In this document: positions 55,032 through 64,000 of the stretch, in pieces
Numbering within the stretch: the first letter of the stretch is position 1
Layout of the letters: each line of letters starts with the position of its first letter
Origin: Climacium dendroides
Lineage: Eukaryota > Streptophyta > Bryopsida > Hypnales > Climaciaceae
Reading direction: 5' to 3'
NCBI GenBank assembly: GCA_950106755.1
Contig: OX467089.1
Location: 28,005,345-28,069,344 of the forward strand
DNA: 64,000 bases
The notes under the pieces: generated by a model
Told to the model about the DNA's origin: nothing
Databases searched by the model: none
The model's input: the letters and a program-made list of their open reading frames with translations, nothing else
Translations under genes and position numbers: made by a program

Positions 55032-57452
55032 ATGTCCTTGAAAACTGCAAGAAGCACGACTGAAGCAATTGGTAATTTGAAGAATGGACTAGAACAAGGC
55101 ATGGCCATCGACTCGTTTATGTATGTTGAAGTTTTGAGACGGTGCTTGAAGGAGGAAAACCTTAATGTTAATGTCGCGAAGCAGGTTCACGACTACATCA
55201 ACCAGAGTGGAATGGAGCAGAATACATATGTGGCAAACAACCTAGTGAGTGTGTATATCAGGTGTGAAGAATTAGAGGATGCACGTGGAGTGTTTGATAA
55301 ACTTGTGAACAAGAACGTGTTCAGTTGGAACATTATGATTGGAGGTTATGCAAAGCACAATCATGCTGAAAAAGCAATGGAACTTTTCAATCAAATGTGC
55401 CAAAAAGGGGTCCAGCCAGATGCATTTACTTTCTCGAGCATCCTGAAGGCATGTACCGATCCATCGGCTTTGCAGTGGGGCAAAGAAGTTCATGCGTATG
55501 TAAGACATGCAGGGCTTGAATCAGATGTGCGTGTGGGCAATGCGCTTGTTCGCATGTATGCAAATTGTGGCAGTATCGATGATGCCCGAGTAATTTTTTG
55601 GCGAATGGAGGAACACGACGTGATGTCATGGAACACAATGATCGGTGGACTTGCAGAGCATGGATTTGGGAGTGAAGCATATGAACTGCTTCTCCAAATG
55701 AAACAGGAAGGCCTGGAACCCAATGCGTTCACGTTTGTGAGCATTCTGAATCCATGTTCAAGCGCAGGGGTTTTGGAGTGGGTGAAGGAGGTTCACAGGC
55801 ATATCCTCAAAGCGGGACTTGAGTCGGATCTGCGTGTGGGCAATGCTCTTGTCCACATGTATGGAAAGTGTGGCAGTTTGGATGATGCTCGGCTAGTTTT
55901 TGACCGGATGGACGATCGTGATGTGATCACGTGGAACGTGATGATTGGTGGACTTGCCGACCACGGATGTGGGAGTGAAGCATATGAACTGCTTCTCCAA
56001 ATGAAACAGGAAGGCCTGGAACCCAATGCAATCACGTTTGGGAGCATTCTGAATCCATGTTCAAGCGCAGGGGCTTTGGAGTGGGTGAAGGAGGTTCATA
56101 GGCATATCCTCAAAGCGGGACTTGAGTCGGATTTGCGTGTGGGCACTGCGCTTGTCCACATGTACGCAAATTGTGGCAGTATTGATGATGCTCGGCTAGT
56201 TTTTGACCGGATGGACGATCGTGATGTGATCACGTGGAACGTGATGATTGGTGGACTTGCCGATCACGGATGTGGGAGTGAAGCATATGAACTGCTTCTC
56301 CAAATGAAACAGGAAGGGCTGGAACCCAATGCAATCACGTTTGGGAGCATTCTGAATCCATGTTCAAGCGCAGGGGCTTTGGAGTGGGTGAAGGAGGTTC
56401 ACAGGCATATCCTCAAAGCGGGACTTGAGTCGGATTTGCGTGTGGGCAATGCGCTTGTCCATATGTATGGAAAGTGCGGCAGTATTGATGATGCTCGGCT
56501 AGTTTTTGACCGGATGGAGGATCGTGACGTAATCACATGGAACGTGATGATTGGTGGACTTGCAGACCATGGATGTGGGCACGAAGCCCTGGAAGTGTTC
56601 AAAAATATGATTGCAGACGGTGTGAAGCCTAATGTTATCTCCTTCGCTGCAATGTTGTTGGCCTGTAGTCATGCTGGCCTTGTGGATGAGGGCCGTAGAC
56701 TTTTTCTGGCTATGATACAAGATTATGGCATCGAACCTACTGTGGTGCTTTGTACCTGCATGGTGGATGTTCTTGGCCGAGCAGGACACTTGGAGGAAGC
56801 AAAGCTCTTGATTGACAACATGCCGGTGGAACCAAATGGTGCAACTTGGGGAGCCTTGCTTGGTGCTTGTAGAACGTATGGTAATGTGGATTTGGGCAAG
56901 CTTGCCGCTAATGAGCGTCTCAAGTTGGAACCGATGGATGCTTCTGCGTACGTGCTTCTTTCCAATATCTATGCTGCAGCTGGCAAGTGGGAGGAGGTGT
57001 TGTGGGTGCGCACTATGATGCAGGAGAGAGGTATACGCAAGGAGCCAGGGCGTAGCTGGATTGAAGTTGATAACAAGGTCCATGACTTCGTCGTAGGGGA
57101 TACTTCTCACTCAGAAGCGAAGGAGATCTATGCTGAGCTAAGGAGATTGAGTGAGAAAATTAAGGCCGAAGGGTACATTCCTGATACCCGGCTAGTGTTG
57201 CGGAACATTGAGGAGGGGGAGAAAGAACTTGCTCTTTGCTCCCATAGTGAGAAGTTGGCTATCACTTATGGACTCATGCGGACACCCCCTGGAGAGCCAA
57301 TTCGGGTGTTCAAGAACCTTCGAGTGTGTTCAGACTGCCATACAGCAACCAAGCTTATCTCAAAGGCAACGAAACGAAAAATTGTTGTGAGGGATGCTAA
57401 TCGCTTTCACCATTTTCAAAATGGTGTGTGTTCTTGTGGTGATTATTGGTGA
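55032..57452 (+). CDS. PPR protein, PLS class, E and DYW domains (organellar RNA editing factor)
   Basis: 806 codons without intron. PLS-class repeats occupy residues about 30-590. Five P-L-S triplets repeat every 101 residues (303 bp), the last four almost identical (GGLADHGCGSEAYELL, LEWVKEVHRHILKAGLESD). The E region follows (GATWGALLGACRTYGNVDLG, YVLLSNIYAAAGKWEEV), then a DYW domain with the zinc/catalytic signature HSEKLA, CSDCHTATKLIS, HHF, CSCGDYW at the very end. DYW proteins bind organelle transcripts and deaminate a target cytidine. No clear transit peptide follows the ATG at 55,032. The frame stays open for 87 bp before it without another ATG, starting at an acceptor-like AATCAG (54,943), so an upstream exon may supply targeting. 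Intact, unlike all transposon genes here. Confidence 0.95.
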   Translation: MSLKTARSTTEAIGNLKNGLEQGMAIDSFMYVEVLRRCLKEENLNVNVAKQVHDYINQSGMEQNTYVANNLVSVYIRCEELEDARGVFDKLVNKNVFSWNIMIGGYAKHNHAEKAMELFNQMCQKGVQPDAFTFSSILKACTDPSALQWGKEVHAYVRHAGLESDVRVGNALVRMYANCGSIDDARVIFWRMEEHDVMSWNTMIGGLAEHGFGSEAYELLLQMKQEGLEPNAFTFVSILNPCSSAGVLEWVKEVHRHILKAGLESDLRVGNALVHMYGKCGSLDDARLVFDRMDDRDVITWNVMIGGLADHGCGSEAYELLLQMKQEGLEPNAITFGSILNPCSSAGALEWVKEVHRHILKAGLESDLRVGTALVHMYANCGSIDDARLVFDRMDDRDVITWNVMIGGLADHGCGSEAYELLLQMKQEGLEPNAITFGSILNPCSSAGALEWVKEVHRHILKAGLESDLRVGNALVHMYGKCGSIDDARLVFDRMEDRDVITWNVMIGGLADHGCGHEALEVFKNMIADGVKPNVISFAAMLLACSHAGLVDEGRRLFLAMIQDYGIEPTVVLCTCMVDVLGRAGHLEEAKLLIDNMPVEPNGATWGALLGACRTYGNVDLGKLAANERLKLEPMDASAYVLLSNIYAAAGKWEEVLWVRTMMQERGIRKEPGRSWIEVDNKVHDFVVGDTSHSEAKEIYAELRRLSEKIKAEGYIPDTRLVLRNIEEGEKELALCSHSEKLAITYGLMRTPPGEPIRVFKNLRVCSDCHTATKLISKATKRKIVVRDANRFHHFQNGVCSCGDYW

Positions 57453-59010
57453 CAGGTTGGCAATCTTGACCAATTGTAGCCTATGTTGTTGTTTGGAGCT
57501 CTTCATTGGAATTTGTCATCATTTGTGAATATGTTATGGTGTTGATCATTAATTGAAAACTATTACATTGGTTGGAAATGACTCTAGGAACATGTTCATA
57601 GAGTTGTCACTTCCTGCATTTTCTTCACCTATTGTTTTTGTGAAGAATACAAAATTGAAGGTTGGCAAATTTAGCTATAGAAATGATTGTAGCACTGCCA
57701 TTCACCTTACATCCTTTTGTTGGCAACATCAAAATCTAAGGATTCTTTCTTGAGAAGACTGTTCACATGGAAATATCAATTGATTATTGTGAAGTCCTTC
57801 CTTCAATAAGAAAACCATGTAAGCTTTTATTTTTATCTAATAGTATATTTACTCTAGTTGCTTGAGTTATTGTGCTTATAATTAGATAATTTATTTTTTG
57901 ATCCTTGCTTTGGTGTTAATTTTGGAAGTTAATCCCTACAGGACCGTGGATACATTTAACAAGTTGTCAAAAATTGTCATGTTCAAATGTATTGAGAGAA
58001 AATACAATAGAAAAAGTTTCTTTTTTAGAATTTACTTGTATGAAAGAATACTAAATGGATACTATGGGAATGTAAGGCAATATTCATTAAAATGAGACAA
58101 AATGGTTATATTGAGATCTCAAGATTCCACCTTTTAAAGATAAGTTGAGAATAAAAATAAATAAAGGCATTTCTGTCACCAATGAATCAAAAGATTACAA
58201 ATTAGAAATAGATACTATGATAAAAGTGGTACCATACATTTTGAGAAAATATAGAGTAATCTAAGTTCAAAACTATAAAAAGATGTAAACATTAGAAATG
58301 TAGTTGCACTTGAATGGTGAAAAAGAATGTGACATTTAAAGACATGAATTTACTTGAGAATCCATGTACATATGAAACAATTTATTTCACTTGTATATAT
58401 ACTTCACTTCTTACTAAATGAAATCTTGGTAATGGTTGAATGTATTAATGTAAAAAATGTAGGGGCTTTATGCACATGTAGCCTTAACCTTTGCTAAAAT
58501 TTGTATTATGTATGTGAATGACTTATCTATTAATAATAAATAAATCTTTCATAAAACAATGAGGTTTGAAGGCCTTATTCGTTAAATTGAGACAAAATGG
58601 TCATTTTGAGACATTGAAAACCAGAGTGCGAAGCTCAATTGATTGAATAGTTGTAAATGAACCCTCAACTCACAACAACAATAAAGATCTCTAAGGCTAC
58701 ATTCTAGAAAATAATTAGCAAAGAATAAATAGATGCATAGATAAGTGAGTTGAATTGCATTCAGTAAGCTCAAATTACTTGAGAGTTTAATTACACAAAG
58801 AACTTTCAAGCCTCTATCACGATGTCACTGGACGTAAATGGCTATTGAGCACTAGGTACTCTGAATTTGTGTAGAAACGGAGAGGCTAACTGTACACGTA
58901 AACCTCAACTTTTCTAAGTAATTTTTTTTCTGTATTCTATTTAGCATGCTATTTATAGGGTTTAGGCAATTTGACGCCCATGGCGTCCAAAATTGAATTG
59001 GCTTGACCAA
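57453..59010. other. 3' flank of the PPR gene, non-coding
   Basis: AT-rich with no supported frame. Two related words ATTCATTAAAATGAGACAAAATGG (in part) at 58,083 and 58,578 (ATTCGTTAAATTGAGACAAA) suggest a diverged direct repeat about 495 bp apart. No terminator element can be defined. Confidence 0.4.
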
Positions 59011-59013
59011 ACG

Positions 59014-59934
59014 TCATTTGTGGCCTGTACAATTGTTCTTGGCCGCCTCTAGCGCCTCCAACGCCTTCAGCCTTGCCATGCCTCTATAGATATCCTCACG
59101 TCGTGAGGAATAGTACGATGCACTTGGATATTGCGCGCCATTGTTGAGGTCCATACTTGGAGAGGTACTGTCCTTGCGCTTTGCTTGACGCTTGCGTGGA
59201 GGTAATTCGGAGGAAGACAGGGACCTCGATCCTCGAGGTGTTGGCCGTGGCATATTGACAATGTTTATGTATGGATGTGCATTTCCAATTGATTTAGAAC
59301 TCGTCGACCGTTGCTGTTCTCTCGCAATCGTCCGCTGAAACAGAATGTGCGAGGGAAGTAACGTTTGCCGTCCAACACTACGCAGGGACGGGGGCCCACT
59401 ATCCTCGAGTCGAGGCAAATGAAGTGCATTGTGAGCCCCCACCTGTGCCCCCCTTGCTTGATTCGGCAAGCCAACTAGCTCCTTAACGACCTCCGTCTCC
59501 GTAGCTGGAACTACAGAATCTGTCGGGACACCATCCTCAGGGCGAGGATGATTTGTACCGTCGCTGACAGGGAGAACAAGCTTCCGATTCGTGACGACAT
59601 CGGCCCGCGGCGGGGGCGAGAAGGGGCATCCTCGACTCGAGGCCGCTCGCTTGAGCGGAGACGGGGAGCAAACGGGGGTTTTGACGGGTCCTCGACTCGG
59701 GGGACTGTCCACCACGCCGTCTTCAACATCGGCCTTTGAGAAGTCAATGGCCGCAGATGCCGCGTCCTCCGCCGTGCGCATCATGTAGGGCCCTGAAAAC
59801 ATGGACGGTTTGGTACTACCTCCGGCAGAGCCTGACGCCTGGGAGAGCGACTTCTCCAACCCGGAAAGGAGGCTCCTAGCCACCCAGTGATGTTTGCCTG
59901 TTTCAATTCCATTTGGAGAACCAACCTACAAGAA
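59014..59934 (-). CDS. disordered C-terminal exon of the 59-64 kb gene, unknown
   Basis: An acceptor (CTTGTAG before GTTGGTTC) places the exon start at about 59,934, reading VGSPNGIETGKHHWVARSLL. The rest is Ser/Pro/Arg-rich, with basic clusters (PPRKRQAKRKDSTSP). It ends KALEALEAAKNNCTGHK. Four or more copies of the CTCGACTCGAG-type palindrome lie in it and encode RLED or RPED-like peptides. No domain recognised. It probably belongs to the gene to its right, but the joining exon is not clear. Confidence 0.45.
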
Positions 59935-60190
59935 GCCTAGATTACACAAGTTCTGCCCACATTATACCACTGATGAAATGGTCACAAGCAAAGGAAACGC
60001 ATATTCACTTGGATAGACAATTGGAACGCTCGATACAACAGCGGAACATCTGTGCCAAAATCTTCACTCTCAAAATTATATACAATTGAATAAATGTACA
60101 ATATTACAAAAATACAAAACGTGAGTTCCTATCCAATTCAAATCTACGAGGCCGCCCGAAGGAACCCTAAACAAACGACTGTAGGGATGA

Positions 60191-61159
60191 CTAGGGATTG
60201 CGTCTCTCCGGGCCTATCACTAGTTGGAGGCCAGGAAGCTCAAAACGATATCCCAGATTCCTAGCAGACATCCTCATCCCCTCCATGAGGAACTGCACTT
60301 GGTAGTCGTTCTTCGTGAGGGGTTCCAAGCCAATCCTGTTCGCCCCTACAAACTCACGCAGACGCCCCGGATCGCGCACCAACTCTAAGTGCGCAAGCCA
60401 AGGAAGGAGTTCTGACTTGAGGAAGTTGCTTGTCAAGTGCGCACGAGTCCAGGTATTGAAGAACACAGCATTCCACAACTCATTGCAGACGCTCTTTTCG
60501 GGAGAGTCATCAATGAGTAGAGTGTTGTTCATGTTGAAAGTCGTGCGCACGCCCTTGTGGTTGAACATGCGCTCAGACAGGACTTTCAAGAATACCGGCT
60601 TAGAATCGCGCGTGAGAAACTTTCCCTTCGAGGTCTCTATCCTCCTGCATTTCTCCTGACCTAGGACGTCATACAGGGCTTTTATTCCTTTAAACAAATG
60701 CTCGACGACCAACTCCGTAGTGGGCTGTACCATGGAGGACCATATGACAATCTTGTCCGCGATCTGGGACACCTCGTGTAGGAATTGTCGGACGTTTTGT
60801 CGCGCGAATACGGTCTTCGGCCCGACGATAGTCGGGTTCAGGTGGCACAACACATTGTCTTCCATCCAATACGGCTTGAAACTATTAGCGACTGACCTCG
60901 GCAAGCACTGACAGAGAATGCCGTTCAGATCGAAGACAATGTTGAGCCACTTGACCGGGGGTGAGGGCTCTACGATATTCGTCACGTTCTCTTCGCCTCT
61001 GTGTAATTCTACCTGATGAAAGCAAAACAACAAAGAAATGGAGTTACCTGTTTGAATGCAGAATCAGGTGAGCTAGACAACGGGACGGAACACAAAATTC
61101 CACTAATGGATTGCATGTTCCAGTCAGGAAGCAATTTCAGTGCCCTCGGATGGTGCAAG
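60191..61159 (-). CDS. FCP1-like (HAD/NIF family) phosphatase domain with altered active site
   Basis: Two exons join by good sites: about 61,159-61,048 (LHHPRALKLLPDWNMQSISG, ending FKQ before GTAACT) and 61,018-60,191. The domain shows IVFDLNGILC (motif I), VFARQNVRQFLHEVSQIADK then IVIWSSM (motif II) and TLLIDDSPEKS (DD motif), as in FCP1/NIF phosphatases that act on the RNA polymerase II tail. Motif I has DLN where active enzymes have DLD, so the second catalytic Asp is Asn and activity is doubtful. The same FDLNG form exists in other plant family members. About 280 residues, no stop inside. Confidence 0.65.
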
Positions 61160-61483
61160 CTTTTAAGAATTATAGGCTGAGCAAACAAAACATCGACAAA
61201 GATTGAAATTAGAAGCCTGTGAGAACAGGAATTTTATTTACATTTTCTTTACAAAGATTACATGTTACACTTCGCGTGAAACTAAATGAAGCACAGATTC
61301 ATGTGAACACTCTATGCTACACTATTCTACACGCAGGCAGGCCTAGAGGTCTGCATCAATGCCTAGCAATCATAAATGTGATTTCCTGCCAACGAAACTT
61401 CATTCAGTATAGGAAATCCACATCAAAAGAGCAGCCTCTTTCGCAAGCCAAGCAAGACACGAATCATTACACATCGCAGACAC

Positions 61484-63052
61484 TCAGATAATTGCATATG
61501 GATCAGCCAAGTGTACCTCCAATGCATTGCCTTGTGACCCCTCGCCCTCACCAACTGTGGTCGCCTCTGCCCGAACTTCCCCCTCCTTGAGAATGTTCTC
61601 GAGGATGTCTTCTTCGGCCTCCCCGTAATCAAGAAGCTCCTCCTCCAGATCATCGACACGAAGATCTTCTCCACCTGCTTCTTGGGAAGTTGTGCATAAA
61701 GCAGCCTCTGTTTTGTCGACCACTTTCAGGGGCCTTGAGGGTCCTGTGGACGAAGATGCAGGAACTCCAGCAATATCCTCGACTCGAGGATGTGCTGGAG
61801 GAATGACGCCCGCAGATTCGAGGATGAGCGCAGATTGCCCGTCGTGACGTGTGAGACTAGGCACGGGCAGTTGAGACGCTGGAGTCGCTACAACGTAGTC
61901 GTCTCCGAAGGGACGAACCTCGTCAGTCTTATCCTCGACTCGAGGATGAGAAGGATTGGCAGCATCGCGGGACGCGGATGCTACAGGCAAGGAGGAGTGG
62001 ACTGGAGGTGGCATTGGAATTTGGCTTGGGAGAGTCTGCGATAGAAATCTAGCAAAAAGTTCCACCACCATTTCCTCCAGCTTGGCGCACCTCAGGCTAG
62101 TCTCTTGACTCGAGGCCACAACTTCTCTGATCTGCTTGTCCTTGAGGTCAAGCTCGTCCTGTCGTGCCTTCTTCCTTGCCTCTCTCCTAGCCTTCTGCTC
62201 GTTTACCATGTCCCAATATCCGGGATCATCCTTCACTTTCGCGGAAGGCTTAGCCGCCGACTCAGAGACTGCCGGCGTCGACACGACAGCCTCTTTTTTG
62301 GGCTCACTCTCTTCGTCGTCGTCGTCAGAGGAGTGAGGGAAGTCCTTTGAATCAAAATCACTGAGATCCACAACCTCGTGAGTGATTACGGACTTCATTT
62401 TTTGGCGTTCCACAGGAAGGACGTCTTCACCGGCTCTACCTTCAACCTCATGTGCTTGGGAACCACCCATCGCGACATCCGGAACCTCATCCTCAGCGCG
62501 GTTCTGTATAGCTTCCAACTGCTGAGGAGGCGGCAGCTTAGGTGACCGCTGCACAGGTGATTGCTGACGAGGTGGTTGTCCCCGATCTCCCCGCTACTCT
62601 TGCGTCCACTTGGTCCTCAGTTCAGCTTGCCGTTGGTCCCACTCCGTATCTGTCTCAACGTCTTCGTTTGCTGAAGACCCTGCCTCGATAGTCCGCATAG
62701 GCTTCAAAGTGGGCACCATACTCCCATATTCGTCAATGCAAAGTAGGTCCTCATCAGGAATTGCTTTTGAGGGACGCGGTGTCACCTCGCGTCTGTTTCC
62801 AGAACCAGAGTCCTCATCTCATGACTCTCGCTCTGATGCTGACTGAGGTGATTCCAGATCGTCGCCATGCGGCGGAGACACGGACAATAGAAGCGGAGAC
62901 CCAACGTGCAACGGCCGCACGTACTTCGTAGAATACGGGGAATTGGAATGAAGAAAATCATTCATATCCAATGAGTCAGCCAACGTTGCCACCACTCGAT
63001 GTCTCGCCGTTAGATCTTTGTCTACGATGCCGTAGAAGTATGCTCCGAACAT
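61484..63052 (-). pseudogene. acidic, disordered exon of the 59-64 kb gene with two in-frame stops
   Basis: Starts after acceptor TTGTCTAG with MFGAYFYGIVDKDLTARHRV, the second half of a motif I-like fold, then SPYSTKYVRPLHVGS. It continues to a TGA (62,816-62,818, CGA likely), SGSGNRREVTPRPSKAIPDE, a TAG near 62,594 (CAG likely), then 350 residues of acidic/coiled-coil sequence (EARKKARQDELDLKDKQIRE, CAKLEEMVVELFARFL). HPRVED occurs twice, coded by the 19-bp palindrome. It ends LADPYAII, with a possible donor just before it (TTGGAG before GTACAC). Both stops look like C-to-T changes, so this copy may be inactive. Confidence 0.5.
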
Positions 63053-63289
63053 CTAGACAAGCCAACAATGGAGCCAAATCTTAGTCACTATGATTATAGA
63101 GTTTGTATCCTTGAGTTGAGGATAATTTCCTAAACACCATAGTCACTAATATATTATGCCATTATGAATAGAATCGACTATATCTTCGAGTCGAGGATAA
63201 TTCAAGGATCATAAAAACATCTAAAAACAAAGCCTATGCTAGAAAATTGAACAAAAGCAATAAACTATCCTCAAGTCGAGGATAAGCAT
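63053..63289 (-). repeat. intron with three 19-bp CTCGA palindromes
   Basis: Intron from GTATGC to TTGTCTAG. Copies of TATCCTCGACTCGAGGATA lie at 63,106-63,124, 63,181-63,199 and 63,266-63,284. Each has one to four changes, mostly CG to TG or CA. Confidence 0.85.
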
Positions 63290-63700
63290 ACCTTTGCAGC
63301 CAACACACACTTCGATCCTACGTAGATGCCCAAGACATTTTTGTCGGAAACCATGAAGCTTTGGAGGATCTCGAAATAGAACTCCATTTGAAGTTCCGTC
63401 GCGTACAACCTCCACTTCGCTTCATTGTTCTTGGAGGAATCCAAGTAGTACGGAATACCGGGGGTGCCGTATTCCGTTTTCAATCTCCGCCGCACCAGAG
63501 AAGCGTGCTCGTCACCCTTCTTGAACAGAAAGAGCAGCGGCACTGGAGGAGCCGATGACCGGTTCGTCACATTGTTCAGCTGCTCCGCTCGGCTGGGAAT
63601 GTATCTCGACTGAACGCAGTCAAACTCTGTGAGTTGAGTTTTGGCAAATTGTGCAGCAGTTTGCCGTTCAGCTAGGTCTCCTAGGATCCACAACCATACA
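63290..63700 (-). pseudogene. methyltransferase-like exon of the 59-64 kb gene
   Basis: Reads WLWILGDLAERQTAAQFAKT, then YYLDSSKNNEAKWRLYATEL, MEFYFEILQSFM, NVLGIYVGSKCVLAAK, and joins by a donor (GCAAAG before GTATGC) to MFGAYFYGIVDKD. The stretch VLGIYVGSKCVLAAKMFGAY then GIVDKD has the layout of AdoMet-binding motif I plus the acidic end of the second strand in amino-methyltransferases (VLDPFAGSGTT...A...GIE), but DPFAGSG is replaced. A frame change near 63,700 separates it from the piece to the right (VTIPGVPRHEVVANS). Family not identified. Confidence 0.4.
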
Positions 63701-63753
63701 CTCGCCTCCGTAGCTGTTGGCTACAACTTCGTGGCGAGGAACTCCAGGAATGG

Positions 63754-64000
63754 TTACAGAGATGGTGTTTTGTCCGTCTCCTTGGGCTTCCAGAGTTGAC
63801 GGACATCAAGAATGGCGAGGTTAAGAGGCTGGGGCTCGTAATTGTAACTCTCGTTGACAACGAGAACCCTTTCTTGAACGTCCAGTCCCCTCAACGCCAC
63901 TCCTCCAGAAATAGAAGGCAATCTATACTTCAACTTCATGAACCTTTGGGAAAGAGTTTGTTCGTCCTCGAACTTCTCTCCAAGATCTTTTGCCCTCCGA
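63754..64000 (-). pseudogene. upstream exon of the 59-64 kb gene, cut by the window edge
   Basis: Open from the edge: AKDLGEKFEDEQTLSQRFMK, LKYRLPSISGGVALRGLDVQ, ERVLVVNESYNYEPQPLNLA, ILDVRQLWKPKETDKT, then a TAA in this frame. The KYRLP...GG...RGLD order matches YKVP...GG...KGLD at 6.85-6.95 kb. The gene start lies outside the window. Confidence 0.45.

Noticed and set aside
55272..57110. Minus-strand ORFs across the PPR gene
   Set aside because: Shadows of the repeated PPR units in the opposite strand.

Overview
The window looks like nuclear DNA of a land plant, most likely a seed-free one (moss or lycophyte type). The evidence is an 806-codon PPR protein with a complete DYW domain and no introns in its reading frame, the plant-specific PDF motif of organellar single-stranded DNA-binding (OSB) proteins, and dense nested transposons: a Ty3/gypsy element with a DNA methyltransferase, a CACTA element and a piggyBac element. 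I cannot name the species. Base composition is AT-rich (by eye) except in transposon coding parts and at 59-64 kb. No rRNA, tRNA, CRISPR or bacterial operon was seen.

Layout. 0.2-1.2 kb: decayed plus-strand copy of an unclassified two-ORF element. 1.4-5.4 kb: AT-rich dispersed repeats. 6.8-9.2 kb: broken plus-strand copy of an unrecognised gene family. 9.24-22.46 kb: a minus-strand Ty3/gypsy-like element in the order Gag, zinc knuckles, protease, C5-cytosine DNA methyltransferase, reverse transcriptase, RNase H, integrase, PHD-like finger. It is split by a 3,559-bp insertion (12,453-16,011). 22.5-32.5 kb: repeats and small transposons, no gene recognised. 32.5-50.8 kb: a minus-strand piggyBac gene cut in two by a 13.8-kb CACTA element (36,066-49,909). 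The CACTA element has divergent TNP2 and TnpA/Ptta-like genes and is itself interrupted by smaller elements. 53.8-57.45 kb: the only clearly intact host gene, a PPR-DYW protein, with OSB-type exons directly upstream that can be spliced to it in frame. 59.0-64.0 kb: a GC-richer minus-strand coding region running off the right edge. It has a methyltransferase-like section, a disordered section and an FCP1-like phosphatase section, and is related to the 6.8-9.2 kb remnant.

Most striking points. (1) A retrotransposon carries its own cytosine methyltransferase plus a PHD-like finger. (2) Several unrelated elements each carry their own multiplied short motif, coding sequence included: 12-bp-phased (G/A)AC(G/A)T units in the CACTA element, a 19-bp CTCGA palindrome at 59-63 kb, and TCCGGA in the 3.56-kb insertion. 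This recalls motif-based recognition of elements by their own proteins, but here it is inference. (3) Nearly all in-frame stops in the transposons fit C-to-T or G-to-A change, as expected for methylated DNA that has decayed.

Coordinates of exons and inserts come from reading splice sites and target duplications by eye; no search or alignment program was run.
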